Assembly (NCBI GenBank): GCA_025454175.1
Contig: JALOOX010000003.1
Span: forward strand, 62,001-126,000
Direction: 5' to 3'
Source: Syntrophobacteraceae bacterium
GTDB taxonomy: Bacteria > Desulfobacterota > Syntrophobacteria > Syntrophobacterales > Syntrophobacteraceae
DNA length: 64,000 nucleotides
Part shown: one piece after another, positions 38,403 through 47,902 of the stretch
Numbering within the stretch: position 1 is the first letter of the stretch
Layout of the letters: every line of letters starts with the position of its first letter
The notes under the pieces: generated by a model
Databases searched by the model: none
Told to the model about the DNA's origin: nothing
What the model saw: only the letters and a program-made list of their open reading frames with translations
Made by a program: the position numbers and the translations under genes

Positions 38403-38406
38403 CGGA

Positions 38407-39099
38407 TCACTTCTTCTCGATGCCCTCCTGCATGCCCTTGAGGAACTCTCCGACGGCCTTGCCGGCCTCTTCCGGCTTCATCTCATCGATCCTGCCCAGT
38501 TCGGACTGGAATTTGTCAAGCTGCTTTTCCATCTTCCTGGCCGCGAACTGCGAGCTGATGGAGCTCAGCACCAGGAGTCCCCCCAGCACGCCGAAGACGA
38601 TGAGGGCGGTCCTGGGCTTCACCTGGTGGACCTGGATGCTGGCGATGATCATGAGATAAGTCATCCAGACCACGCCCAGGATGGGGCCGATGTAAGGGAT
38701 GATGCCGAGGACGGTGGTCACCGGACTGATGGCGGTGGCGTAGGCGCCGCAGCGGTAGGCCGTCTCGAAGGGCTCCTGGGAGCCCAGGAGCCTCCAGATG
38801 ACGAAAAGGATGGCGGCTCCCACGAATCCAAAAATGGCGATCATGATGGGAACGAGGAGAATGCTCGCCAACGCGACGAGGATGGTGCCGGTGAAACCGA
38901 TGCCGAATATGCTGAGAACGGCTTGAATCAGACCCCCGATAACGCCCATGATCACCGCGAACACCAGGGGCTCGACGTAGCCTCCAGCTCGGGGCATGGA
39001 TTGATAAAACCCCACGGGATCAGTGATGACCTTCATCATGGTTTCAGAAATGGTCGAGATGAGCCGTTGCATGTCAGGTTTGGAAAACTGTTCCGTCAT
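38407..39099 (-). CDS. Yip1-domain integral membrane protein
   Basis: A 230-residue membrane protein. Cytoplasmic N-terminus with MMKVITDPVGFYQSMPRAGG, the usual opening of bacterial Yip1-domain proteins, then about five hydrophobic segments (PLVFAVIMGVIGGLIQAVL, ILVALASILLVPIMIAIFGF, VTTVLGIIPYIGPILGVVWM, ALIVFGVLGGLLVL) and a charged helical tail. Function of bacterial Yip1 proteins is poorly known. ATG at 39099 with GGAGGGAG upstream. It stands alone, convergent with moaA. Confidence 0.85.
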   Translation of the reverse strand: MTEQFSKPDMQRLISTISETMMKVITDPVGFYQSMPRAGGYVEPLVFAVIMGVIGGLIQAVLSIFGIGFTGTILVALASILLVPIMIAIFGFVGAAILFVIWRLLGSQEPFETAYRCGAYATAISPVTTVLGIIPYIGPILGVVWMTYLMIIASIQVHQVKPRTALIVFGVLGGLLVLSSISSQFAARKMEKQLDKFQSELGRIDEMKPEEAGKAVGEFLKGMQEGIEKK

Positions 39100-39506
39100 G
39101 ATTTCTCCCTCCTGGGTTCCGGGGTAGGGCGGGCATTCTTGTCTGCCCCCCCATGCGGTCTGAGACATACCACCCTTCCAAGCTCACAGGAAAACCGCCG
39201 TCATTCAAGCGGACGTTCTCTCTGACGGCATGACACATTCTATGTGAGGACCGCCCGAGGTGTCAAAGACAGTCGTCGAGGACCGTTTGAAAAACATCGA
39301 GCTTGCCACTTGAATCGCGAAACGGCATCTTGAGATACTGATGGGGTTCACCAGGATGCCGCCCGATTCATTTTGCCCTTTGCCCGACATCGTGGGCCGT
39401 GGTATCCGGTGGAGAGCATGCATGAAGAAGCCCGCCGGTCGTCCCGGCATCGCGCCAGAGCTCAGCCGAAACGCGCACCGGTCTGGTTTTACATTGGAGG
39501 AGTCGC
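39100..39506. other. intergenic upstream of sbcC-like gene, no gene seen
   Basis: About 400 bases between divergent genes, so it should carry promoters for both. No protein-like frame; in particular there is no sbcD remnant. GGAGGAG lies just before the sbcC start. I see no clear promoter pair. Confidence 0.5.
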
Positions 39507-42500
39507 ATGAAGATACTGGCTGTCAAGCTTCGAAATATCAATACACTGGTGGGCAACTGGGAGATCCATTTCAACCGTCCGCCCCTTTCGGATACCGGGC
39601 TTTTCGCCATTGTCGGGCCCAACGGCTCCGGGAAATCGTCCATTCTGGACGGACTCACCCTGGCCCTCTATGGGGAGACTTCGCGGCTCAAGGGTCCCGA
39701 ACTGGGCATGACCCACTGGCCGGCGGAAGAGGCTTCTTCGGAAGTGACCTTTTCCGTGGCGGACACGACCTATCGTAGTCGCTGGTCCATCCGGAAATCG
39801 GGGCATGTGTGGGAATCGCCCGAAATGTCGCTTCTGGGCATTCAAAATGGTCAGGAGACCCTTCTCGAGGACCGGATGATCCGCGTGAGGAGCCGCATCG
39901 CGGATCTCACGGGCCTCGATTTCAAGCGCTTCTGCCGTTCCGTGCTATTGGCCCAGGGGGAGTTCTCAGCCTTTCTCAATGCCCTCGAAAACGAGCGGGC
40001 GGAAATCCTCGAGAAGATCATGGGAACCGAGATGGCCCAGGAGCTGGAGGACTCCATCGGTCGGCGCGCTCGCGCGGAAGAGGAGAAGCTGCTTCAGTTG
40101 AGGGAGGCGGCTGAAGCCTTTCCGGCTCCGGACAAGTCACGAATCAGCGAATGGAAGCAGTCCCATGAACAATTGGAGGAGGAGCTCAGGGAGTCGGACG
40201 GACGATTGAGGGAACTGCGGGAGCTCAAAGCTCGAGTGGAGCTTCTGCGGCGGCTGGAATCGGAGAGTTTCGAGGCGACGGCGCAGCTTGCCGCGGCGGA
40301 GGACGAATGGTCGGAGGTCCGTCTGGAGGCCCAGGAGCTGGAAAGGGCCTGGCCGGCCGCCCCACTGAGGGGCAGCCTCGATCAACTGGATGGGCTGACG
40401 GTGGAGATGGAAGCAGCCAGGGAGCGGCTGCTCCGACTCGAAGGGGATTTGCCCCTTCAGGAAGCGCGGCTCATCGAGCTCGAGGAACAGCTGGACGTGA
40501 CTTCGAAAGAGCTGAAGGAAGCCTCGCGGGTCCTGGAGGAGCGGGATGGCGGGCTCTCGGACGCGCTGGCTCGGGACCGTGTGATCGAAAGTGAATCCCA
40601 GCGGTTCCTCGAGATCGTATCGCGCTTCGAAACGGTGGAGCGGTCCCAGAAGGAAAACCTGGAGCTGCAGGCGCCGATCCAGGAGGAGCTCGCCAGGATC
40701 GAGGGTCGGCGGCAGGACATCCTGCGCTGGCTGGACGCGCACAGGACCGACGAGCTTCTCGGGATCGATATCGCTGCCTTGAGCACCGCTGCCGGGAGAT
40801 TAACCGAAATCGCCGAAGAGATCGCCCGGTATCAGCCTCAGCGGCAGGATGCCGATACACTCGAGCGGGAGTCGGCCAGGGGGCTTGAAAAAGCCGAGCG
40901 CGCCCTGGAAAGGGTGCGGCGCAGGACCGATGGACTGATTCAGCGCAAGGCAGATCGCGACCAGACCATGGACGAGCTGCTCGACCATTCCAGCTTTTCA
41001 GCGGCAAAAGTCTCGGTCAAGGAGCAGAAGAAGAAGCTCCTGCTCTGCAAGGAGCTGGCGAACATCGCGGTGAAGGCAAAGGGGATCGGCTATTCCACCG
41101 ATATGGCCGCGCAGCTGGCGGGCATGAAGGCACGACAGGAAGCGGTGGGTCAGTCATTGGCGAGCGAGCAGGCGGCATTTGATGCGCTCGATGGCCAAAT
41201 CCGATGGCGAAATCTGGTGAGGAGGCTCGGTGCCGAGCGGGGGGCGCTGGAGGCTGGTGGTCCTTGCCCCCTGTGCGGGTCCACGGATCATCCCTTCGTG
41301 GATCGTGAAGAACCCGATTTTTCGGAGCTGGACCGGATCGAGGCCGAACGGCTCGAAAACCTGGAAAGACTTCGCAGTGAGCTCGACGCGCTGCAAAGCG
41401 AGGCCGACGGCGTCCGCTCCCGCTCAGGGGAGCTCCACGAGCTGGAACAGCGGTGGGAGCAGCTGTGCGCGCAGGCTGGGGTCGACTGGTCCATGGCTGA
41501 CGCCGAGGCGGTCGGGGATCAGGTGAGGGCGATGGCTTCTGAAATCAAAAGGCGGTGCTCCAGTCTGCGCACGGCGAGGGTGCTGAGATGGCGCAACCTC
41601 TGGCTGAACTGGTCTCTCCGGGGGAAGCTGGAAAAGCTTCAGAAGCGTGAGCTCAGGAGGGATGAAGCTCGACAGGGGCATGAGCTTCGCCGGCGGGCCC
41701 TCGATGAAATCGACCAGGCCATTCAGCATTTGAAGGATGAAGAGGCGGCCATCCGAAACGGTATCGGCGTGCGCATCCAGCCGTACGGCGAATCCGAGCC
41801 CGCTGTGGGGGCCGAGGCCGAGCTGATCCAGCGACTGTCTAAGCGGCAGGAGAGCTATTCCCATCAGCGGGGCGAGCTGGAAAGACTGGGAGCGGAGCTC
41901 CAGCAGCTGGAGGCCCGCAGAGAGAATCTGCCCAGGGAGTATGAGGAGCTCCAGGAGGAGCTCCGGAGCCTGGCCGTCGAGATCGAGTCCCTGCAGGCAC
42001 GCCTGGCGGCATTGAAGGCCGAGCGCGAGTCGCTCCATGGCGCCATGGACCCGGTGGCTGAGCGCAGTGCCCTTGAAGGTGAGGTCAGTCGGCTTTCAGG
42101 AGAGGAGAGCTCTTTGATTCAAGAACTGGAGCCCCTGAGGAACAGCATCGACCAGGGGAAGATCATCCTCCCCCAATGGACCGAGGAGTTGGAACGGTTG
42201 GAGTCGGTTTACCTGGATACAGAGGCAGGTTTTCACGCAGAGATGTCGGCCTCTGGTTTTTCAACCATGGCTGAAGTGAGGGCTCAGCTTGAGGTGCTCG
42301 ACGACTCTCAGGCGATCCTCGAACGGGTTGCGGTGGCGGAAAAGAAGCTGGCCGCCGCAAGGACAAAGGTGGAGGAATTGCGCAGATCGCTCGATGCGGT
42401 GTCGGCGGAGCCACCGTCGGAGACCTCCATGGAAACGATCCTGTCGAGGCTTGACGAACAGGAAAAGCATCATGCATCCGTTCATTCCAGGTGGGATGAA

Positions 42501-43091
42501 GCAGAACGACGACTGGCCGAGTATCGCGATTCGGAGCGTGAGCATCGGGAGATTCTCGCGGCTGTCGCTGTCCAGGAGGAGCTGCTCGAGGAGGTCATGG
42601 CGGAACAGAGACTGCTCCGCATGCGCGACGCCGCGGAAACACTGATGAAACGGCAGCGGCTGATGCTCACTCGGCTGGTGGATCAGACCAATGAGCACCT
42701 GGCGTACTTGAGCGGGCGCTACCTTTTGAGAACCGTGGAGGCCGACGGGCTCGGCCTGGAGGTGGAGGATTCCCTCCAGGGCAGAGCCCGCAGACCCATC
42801 AAGACCCTTTCGGGAGGAGAATCCTTCGTGGTGAGCCTATGTCTGGCTCTGGGGCTCTCGGAGATGGCCGCAAGACACCGCAAGATAGAGTCCCTCTTCC
42901 TGGATGAAGGCTTCGGAGCACTGGACGAGGAAATGCTCTACAAGGTTCTCGCGGCTCTGAAGGGATTGCGCGCCAACGGGAAAATGGTGGGCATCATCTC
43001 CCATGTGAAGCGGCTGGCCGATGAGATTCCCACTCAAATCCGTGTGAACAAGATCGCCGACGGGTCCAGCATCATATCCATAGCCGCCTGA
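39507..43091 (+). CDS. sbcC: SbcC-like exonuclease subunit (Rad50-type SMC ATPase)
   Basis: A 1194-residue Rad50/SbcC ATPase that clamps DNA ends and hairpins and works with the nuclease SbcD/Mre11. Walker A GPNGSGKS 37-44; long coiled coil; zinc-hook CPLCG with C587 and C590 near the centre, as expected; second coil; ABC signature LSGGES 1101-1106; Walker B SLFLDEGFGALDEE. No sbcD gene is next to it in the window, which is unusual. Residues ~685-710 read RWRNLWLNWSLRGK, odd for a coiled coil, and may reflect a compensated frameshift (see findings). Good ribosome site GGAGGAG. Confidence 0.93.
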   Translation: MKILAVKLRNINTLVGNWEIHFNRPPLSDTGLFAIVGPNGSGKSSILDGLTLALYGETSRLKGPELGMTHWPAEEASSEVTFSVADTTYRSRWSIRKSGHVWESPEMSLLGIQNGQETLLEDRMIRVRSRIADLTGLDFKRFCRSVLLAQGEFSAFLNALENERAEILEKIMGTEMAQELEDSIGRRARAEEEKLLQLREAAEAFPAPDKSRISEWKQSHEQLEEELRESDGRLRELRELKARVELLRRLESESFEATAQLAAAEDEWSEVRLEAQELERAWPAAPLRGSLDQLDGLTVEMEAARERLLRLEGDLPLQEARLIELEEQLDVTSKELKEASRVLEERDGGLSDALARDRVIESESQRFLEIVSRFETVERSQKENLELQAPIQEELARIEGRRQDILRWLDAHRTDELLGIDIAALSTAAGRLTEIAEEIARYQPQRQDADTLERESARGLEKAERALERVRRRTDGLIQRKADRDQTMDELLDHSSFSAAKVSVKEQKKKLLLCKELANIAVKAKGIGYSTDMAAQLAGMKARQEAVGQSLASEQAAFDALDGQIRWRNLVRRLGAERGALEAGGPCPLCGSTDHPFVDREEPDFSELDRIEAERLENLERLRSELDALQSEADGVRSRSGELHELEQRWEQLCAQAGVDWSMADAEAVGDQVRAMASEIKRRCSSLRTARVLRWRNLWLNWSLRGKLEKLQKRELRRDEARQGHELRRRALDEIDQAIQHLKDEEAAIRNGIGVRIQPYGESEPAVGAEAELIQRLSKRQESYSHQRGELERLGAELQQLEARRENLPREYEELQEELRSLAVEIESLQARLAALKAERESLHGAMDPVAERSALEGEVSRLSGEESSLIQELEPLRNSIDQGKIILPQWTEELERLESVYLDTEAGFHAEMSASGFSTMAEVRAQLEVLDDSQAILERVAVAEKKLAAARTKVEELRRSLDAVSAEPPSETSMETILSRLDEQEKHHASVHSRWDEAERRLAEYRDSEREHREILAAVAVQEELLEEVMAEQRLLRMRDAAETLMKRQRLMLTRLVDQTNEHLAYLSGRYLLRTVEADGLGLEVEDSLQGRARRPIKTLSGGESFVVSLCLALGLSEMAARHRKIESLFLDEGFGALDEEMLYKVLAALKGLRANGKMVGIISHVKRLADEIPTQIRVNKIADGSSIISIAA

Positions 43092-43125
43092 CAGTTTGCG
43101 TCAGGGGCGATCCAGATGGGGCTGA

Positions 43126-43662
43126 ATGGATGATGAGCTCAAATCTCGGACATCAGATCACTCAAACACCAAGTACGTCATGCCTGTGATCGACGAAGTC
43201 AAAGAATGGCTCCTGAAGCGGGGCATCGAAGTCCGGGAGTTTGCGGAGCCCACGCCCAATTCACTCGCGGCTGCCCGGGCCGTGGGGTGCTCCGTGGCCG
43301 AGATCGCCAAAAGCATTCTGGTGCTTGTCGGTGGGCGGCCGGTCCTGGTGGTGACGTCAGGAGATGCCAAGGTCAAGAATGCAAAGCTCAAGGAGGCGAC
43401 AGGATTCACGGGGAAAGTCCGCCTGCCTGAGGCCGAGGACGTGGTCCGGCATACGGGATATGCCCCGGGCGGCGTCTGCCCCTTCCTGTTGCCCGAGGAT
43501 TTGCCTGTGCTGCTCGACAGCTCCATGCGCCGTTTTCCGAGGGTCTACGCGGCCGCCGGCAACGATCATTCGGCCGTGCCCATCACCTTCGAGCAGCTCC
43601 TGTCGGTTACCGGAGGAGCGGAGGCGGATGTGTGTGAGCTGCACGGAAAGGGCTCCCCGTGA
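43126..43662 (+). CDS. YbaK/EbsC-type aminoacyl-tRNA deacylase
   Basis: A 178-residue YbaK/ProX-family protein that would hydrolyse mischarged tRNA such as Cys-tRNA(Pro). The core has KSILVLVGGRPVLVVTSGDA with the conserved Lys, then HTGYAPGGVCPFLLPED and the C-terminal AAGNDHSAVPITFEQLL. The N-terminal ~18 residues are non-conserved, so the real start may be ATG at 43180 (MPVIDEVKEWL). It lies 34 bases after sbcC and may be cotranscribed. Which tRNA error it edits cannot be read from sequence. Confidence 0.9.
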   Translation: MDDELKSRTSDHSNTKYVMPVIDEVKEWLLKRGIEVREFAEPTPNSLAAARAVGCSVAEIAKSILVLVGGRPVLVVTSGDAKVKNAKLKEATGFTGKVRLPEAEDVVRHTGYAPGGVCPFLLPEDLPVLLDSSMRRFPRVYAAAGNDHSAVPITFEQLLSVTGGAEADVCELHGKGSP

Positions 43663-43747
43663 CCACACCCGCGCAAGGCTTTCGATGAATGGTTCTTTCG
43701 CTGCCGGCCTGGCACACATTCATTGATGGGGACTTTGCCGGATGCAC

Positions 43748-43787
43748 AAAAACGAATGGGCTCACGCATTGAATGCGGAGCCCATTC
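43748..43787 (-). terminator. intrinsic terminator of the outer-membrane protein gene
   Basis: A long near-perfect hairpin: GAATGGGCTC (43754-43763) pairs with GAGCCCATTC (43778-43787), and the interior CGCATT-G-AATGCG extends the stem. On the minus strand it is followed by GTTTTTG, giving a Rho-independent terminator about 105 bases past the stop codon. In the plus direction no T-run follows. Confidence 0.75.
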
Positions 43788-43892
43788 ATTCTGGATGAGA
43801 TGCTCGTTGGGAGACCTGCGGTCGGGCAGTCATGGGAGCGGGTCGGGTGTGACGGCCCAGGCTCAGAGAGCCCGCGGGATGAAGCAGGCGTT

Positions 43893-44498
43893 CTAGAACA
43901 TGAATCCGAACTGGCCACCTGCCCTGAAATTGCTCGCCGAAGCGTCCGTCTCGAGGTCGTTCAGGTTAATGTCCTCGGTGATCTGGTACTTGACGTTCGC
44001 GCCCACGAACCACTGCCCCATCTTGTAATTCAAATCGGCGAAGAACTGACCGCCAAAGAGCCAGTCGCTATCCCCCGCCGAGATGCCATTGACATCGGCG
44101 TCGATGTTCAGATAGTTGTAGGAGATGCCCGCGCCCAGAGCCAGCACCAGGCAGGGATCCAGTTCGAAGGCGTACTTGCCATTGAATTCGATGGGTACAT
44201 AATCGAGGTCGACGTCCACGTCGGCTCCGATGATGTTGATATCCCCCGAGCTCCACCCGTAACCGACCTCGAGGCCCAGATAGAGATTCGGGTTGAAGAA
44301 AGGCATGTAGAATTCACCGGCGAAGTAGATGCCGTTCTCGACATTCAGGTCCTTGAAATCACTGTCCGTGAACCTCAGGTAGTCAACCTTGAACGCCACA
44401 TTGCCGCTGCCAAGAGGATACCTCTGCTGGGCCTGCGCCAGTGACACAGCGGTAAAGACCATGGCAGCGACCACAATCAAGACAGTCCACTTTTTCAT
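43893..44498 (-). CDS. outer-membrane beta-barrel protein
   Basis: A 201-residue secreted protein with a clear signal peptide (MKKWTVLIVVAAMVFTAVSL, cut after AQA). The mature part is built from alternating amphipathic strands (FKVDYLRFTDSDF, LYLGLEVGYGWSSGDI, YVPIEFNGKYAFELD) and ends in Phe (GGQFGFMF), the usual outer-membrane insertion signal. It resembles small OmpA/OmpW-like eight-stranded barrels. GGAGGAAG upstream of ATG; a hairpin terminator follows. Role unknown, perhaps a small pore or structural protein. Confidence 0.85.
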   Translation of the reverse strand: MKKWTVLIVVAAMVFTAVSLAQAQQRYPLGSGNVAFKVDYLRFTDSDFKDLNVENGIYFAGEFYMPFFNPNLYLGLEVGYGWSSGDINIIGADVDVDLDYVPIEFNGKYAFELDPCLVLALGAGISYNYLNIDADVNGISAGDSDWLFGGQFFADLNYKMGQWFVGANVKYQITEDINLNDLETDASASNFRAGGQFGFMF

Positions 44499-44764
44499 CG
44501 CTCTTCCTCCTCTGATTCCTCAACCAGACCTTCGCTCTTTCCCGGTTTGCTCAGTCCTCTTGCTCAAGAGGTCTCCGGCCATTTCCACGGCTTGGAAAGC
44601 TGGATCAAGGCCAGCCTCAAAAACCATAATAAAGAATACGCCGACGGACTGCAATCCAAATCATGATCGCTAAACACAGCCACAGATTCCATTAACGACC
44701 CGCAACCGCTCGCGCTCAAATCATTGCGGTCCGCTGCCGGTCTCGCACAAGGAGCAGGCTTCCG
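44499..44764. other. intergenic; possible promoter of the outer-membrane protein gene
   Basis: 266 bases without a gene. On the minus strand TTGGAT and TATTCT about 15 bases apart (plus positions ~44632-44658) could form a weak sigma-70 promoter for the barrel protein. Otherwise nothing recognisable. Confidence 0.3.
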
Positions 44765-45166
44765 CTATTCTTCGGTGGCCTTGATGTTACGGGCGGCCCA
44801 GTCGATCAGCTCGTCGTAAGTGGTTCCCTTGGGGAAGAATTCCACGACACCCATTGCTTTTACTTTCGGAATGCTCTCTTCATCGAGGAATCCTCCAGCG
44901 GTGATGCGGACATGGCCGGCGCCCTCCTTGCGGAGCAGTTCCATGAGGGTGGAGAACGTCCGAATATCGGTTCCGGGCAGGGTCGTCACCCCAATATGAT
45001 CCACCGATTCCTGGATGGCCGAATTGACGATGGCCCGGGGGTCCTGCAATTCGGTATAGATGACCTCGAAACCGGCTTCGCTGAAAGCCCGTGCAAGCTT
45101 CATCATGGCCGCCTCATAGCCGTCTCCGAATTTCACCATGAGAATTCTGACTCTCCTGTCCACCAT
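44765..45166 (-). CDS. cobalamin-binding-domain-like protein lacking the ligand histidine
   Basis: A 133-residue protein with the fold signature of the methylmalonyl-CoA mutase small (B12-binding) domain: RILMVKFGDGYEAAMMKLAR at the N-terminus, VDHIGVTTLPGTDIRTFSTL in the middle, then ITAGGFLDEESIPKVKAMG and VVEFFPKGTT at the end. The normal lower-ligand motif DxHxxG reads DGYEAA, so the His that coordinates cobalt is Tyr and the Gly is Ala. B12 binding in the usual base-off mode is therefore unlikely. AAAGGAG upstream of ATG. A regulatory or structural offshoot of a mutase subunit is possible; no mutase gene is nearby. Confidence 0.8.
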   Translation of the reverse strand: MVDRRVRILMVKFGDGYEAAMMKLARAFSEAGFEVIYTELQDPRAIVNSAIQESVDHIGVTTLPGTDIRTFSTLMELLRKEGAGHVRITAGGFLDEESIPKVKAMGVVEFFPKGTTYDELIDWAARNIKATEE

Positions 45167-45334
45167 CGCTCACTCCTTTGATCGAAAGACCGCATTTCCA
45201 CTGGAGCCCACCTGAGATCGACAACACAGCGCGAAGAAGAATGGAACGGGATTGGATATTCTTGGACATTATCAACCAGCGAAGTCCCAGCCATCAAGGC
45301 CGGCACAGTGCGTCATCGGTCGGTGCGGAAGGCG

Positions 45335-45994
45335 TCACTGCTCGCAGTGGTGCTTCACGTTGACTCCCTTGACAATGAAAATGATGCTCTCGGCGATATT
45401 CGTGGCCTGATCGGCCGCGCGCTCGAGACAGCGCGCGGCGATGATGGTCTGCACCGAACGCTCGACGGCCGGCACTTCGTTGACCATGTAGTCGAGCAGA
45501 TCCTTGAGGACCTTGACATTCAGCTCGTCCGCGTTGTCGTCCATCTGGCATACATCCGCGGCCTGGCTGACATTTTCGTTGATGAACGCGGAGATGACAC
45601 TGGACAGCATGTCCAGCGCGGTGGCGGCCAGCTGCTCGAGGGCCTGGTTCGGGGGAAGCGGCGGACGCGCGCCCAGGAATTGGGCTCTCTGGGCCACATT
45701 GACGGCCTGATCGGCCACGCGCTCGAGATCCACGGCGATTCTCATGCAGCCGATGATGAACCGCAGGTCCCGGGCCATGGGCTGCTCCAGTGCGAGCAGG
45801 CGAAGGCAATGTCTGTCAACGGCCACCTCGAGGAGGTTGATCTCCTGATCTCGCGCCACCACGTCGTCGGCCAGAGGGATATTCCTTTCAAAAAGTGCTT
45901 GCAGCGCCTTTTTCAGGGCGGTTTCGGACAAGGCGGCCATCTGAAGGATGGTCATCTTGAGTTGTCTCATTTCCTGCTGAAACCGAGTCTCCAT
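45335..45994 (-). CDS. phoU: phosphate-signalling regulator PhoU
   Basis: A 219-residue PhoU with two three-helix repeats, each bearing the metal-binding ExxxDxAxN motif: DLERVADQAVNVAQRA and CLERAADQATNIAESI. PhoU restrains PhoR kinase activity when phosphate is ample. ATG at 45994 has AGGGGAG upstream; a longer in-frame start at 46039 would run into phoR and is less likely. It follows phoR on the same strand, so phoB-phoR-phoU form one operon. No Pst transporter genes lie in the window. Confidence 0.94.
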   Translation of the reverse strand: METRFQQEMRQLKMTILQMAALSETALKKALQALFERNIPLADDVVARDQEINLLEVAVDRHCLRLLALEQPMARDLRFIIGCMRIAVDLERVADQAVNVAQRAQFLGARPPLPPNQALEQLAATALDMLSSVISAFINENVSQAADVCQMDDNADELNVKVLKDLLDYMVNEVPAVERSVQTIIAARCLERAADQATNIAESIIFIVKGVNVKHHCEQ

Positions 45995-46035
45995 TGTTTC
46001 TATCTCCCCTGACTCAAACTCGGAGCGAACCTGGT

Positions 46036-47898
46036 TCACCCCGCAAGCAATGGCTCATTGCTCGCACCCTCCTGGGTGCGGCTTTCAAGCCTGGACGACG
46101 GAGCTGCCTTGGGCAGGGTGAAGAAGAAAGTGCTGCCCTTGAGGTTTCCGGGATTCGGGCTCTGAAGCCACAACTGCCCTCCAAAATTGAGGATGATGTG
46201 TCGGCAGATGGCAAGCCCCAGCCCCGTGCTGCCGGATTCCCGGTCCCGATGCCTTTCAACGCGGTAAAATCTCTCAAAGATCCTCTGTTGATGATGGCTC
46301 GGAACACCCATGCCATTATCCTGCACACTGAAGGTGCAGAGTAAATCCCCCTCTTCACAGGAGATCGTGATCACCTCGCCTTCCGGGCTGTATTTGACGG
46401 CGTTCTCGAGGAGGTTTCGAAACACCTGCACCAGTCGATCCATGTCAGCCTGGACATGAACGCCCTCAGGCGGTATCTGGTTCTCCAGGCTCACTCTTTT
46501 CGCCTCCGCCATGGCTTCACAGGAATTCCACGCCACCCCGAGGGCTTCCAGGGCGTTGACGGGCGAGGACTCGATGCGCTGATCCCTCGCTTCCAGCCGA
46601 GCCAGCTTCAGCAGATCGTCCACAATCATCACCATGTGGTTGGTGTTCCTGAGAACGGTCCGCAGGAACGAGGCGGTGGGCTCCCTATCGAATTGGGGAT
46701 CGGCGAGAAGTGTCTCCGTATATCCCTTGACGGAAGTCAGGGGCGTTCTCAGCTCATGGGAGACGTTGGCCACGAAATCCTGGCGGACCTTCTCCAAACG
46801 CTTGAGCTCCGAAATGTTATGGAACACGATGATCAGCACCGGCTCCTTCCCCGACTCCTGGAGCTTCACGATGTTCACGTCGTAAGTTCGCTCGCGCTCG
46901 AGCTCGACCTGCAGATTCACACGCCTGGTTGATTGCCCATCCTGACCACCCAGGAGTCTTTCGCAGGCCTCCTGGATTTCGTAGTTCATGAGGACTTCCA
47001 TGGGCTGGCGACCTATGGTGATCGGGCCCCTCGTGGCGATTGCCGAAAAGGAACGGTTGGTCCGTCGGATCCTACCCCTGGAGTCCAGCACCATCACGCC
47101 TTCCTGCATTCCTTCGAAGACCGCCTCCAGCTGCTCCTTCTCTTCCCTCATGATACGGAGCCGCTCCCCGATCTGGCGCGCCATGTGGTTGAGGGATTCA
47201 GCCAGGGGTTGAAGCTCATCGTCGTCAGGGAACCTCAATGCATGTACCGCATCCTGCGCCGAGATCCTCTCCGTGGCTTCGACGAACTTTTTAAGTGACT
47301 TGCCAAGCTCGCGTCTCCAGAGGAGCACGGCGGGGATCATACCCAGGAAAGCCAGCAGTACCGAAAGATTAAGGCCTCGACTGAGTGCGTCGAGGGCCCT
47401 GTTGGTCTGCCAGAAGGGCACGGCCAACCTCAGAATCCCGGCGGGCAGGCCCCCTCCACCCTCAACCTTTCTTGCCACGAAAATATGCTCTCTTTGTGTC
47501 AGCGTGCTCAGACGGACGATGACCCCGACCTCCCCCCTCCTTGCCTGAAGAATCTCGGGTCTGGTTCCGAATTCCCCCAACTGTGGAATTTCCTCGAGTG
47601 AAAACAGCGAATCGAAGATCACCTTCCCACTGTCGTCCAGGTAGGTGATGCGAAAACCCTGAGATTCAGCAACACCCACTGCCCAGGATTGGACCTGTGG
47701 CAGATCCTCGAAGGCTCCATGTTGCTTCAGCAGCCAGTGGACGAGGTTCAGATCATCGACGGCCCTCGCCTGGGCCTCACTCACGATCTTCTCATGGACG
47801 TCCCCGTACATCCGCCAGCATGGCAGGACGACGCAAAGGACCAGGAATCCCCAAAGGATTCCTATAAGTCGCACTCGAAGGCTTGACGGTCTGAACAT
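46036..47898 (-). CDS. phoR: phosphate-regulon-type sensor histidine kinase PhoR
   Basis: A 620-residue membrane kinase. Membrane segment ~10-28; extracytoplasmic PAS-like sensor ~35-170; second membrane segment ~180-198; HAMP ~200-255; PAS ~260-370 (VFEGMQEGVMVLDSRGRIRR); HisKA with the phospho-acceptor in FVANVSHELRTPLTSVKGY; HATPase with an N box (LLENAVKYSP), G1 (VQDNGMGV) and G2 (STGLGLAI). The extracytoplasmic sensor makes it of the longer PhoR/PnpS type. Four bases separate it from phoB. That phosphate is the signal rests on the phoB and phoU neighbours. Confidence 0.93.
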   Translation of the reverse strand: MFRPSSLRVRLIGILWGFLVLCVVLPCWRMYGDVHEKIVSEAQARAVDDLNLVHWLLKQHGAFEDLPQVQSWAVGVAESQGFRITYLDDSGKVIFDSLFSLEEIPQLGEFGTRPEILQARRGEVGVIVRLSTLTQREHIFVARKVEGGGGLPAGILRLAVPFWQTNRALDALSRGLNLSVLLAFLGMIPAVLLWRRELGKSLKKFVEATERISAQDAVHALRFPDDDELQPLAESLNHMARQIGERLRIMREEKEQLEAVFEGMQEGVMVLDSRGRIRRTNRSFSAIATRGPITIGRQPMEVLMNYEIQEACERLLGGQDGQSTRRVNLQVELERERTYDVNIVKLQESGKEPVLIIVFHNISELKRLEKVRQDFVANVSHELRTPLTSVKGYTETLLADPQFDREPTASFLRTVLRNTNHMVMIVDDLLKLARLEARDQRIESSPVNALEALGVAWNSCEAMAEAKRVSLENQIPPEGVHVQADMDRLVQVFRNLLENAVKYSPEGEVITISCEEGDLLCTFSVQDNGMGVPSHHQQRIFERFYRVERHRDRESGSTGLGLAICRHIILNFGGQLWLQSPNPGNLKGSTFFFTLPKAAPSSRLESRTQEGASNEPLLAG

Positions 47899-47902
47899 CG
47901 GC

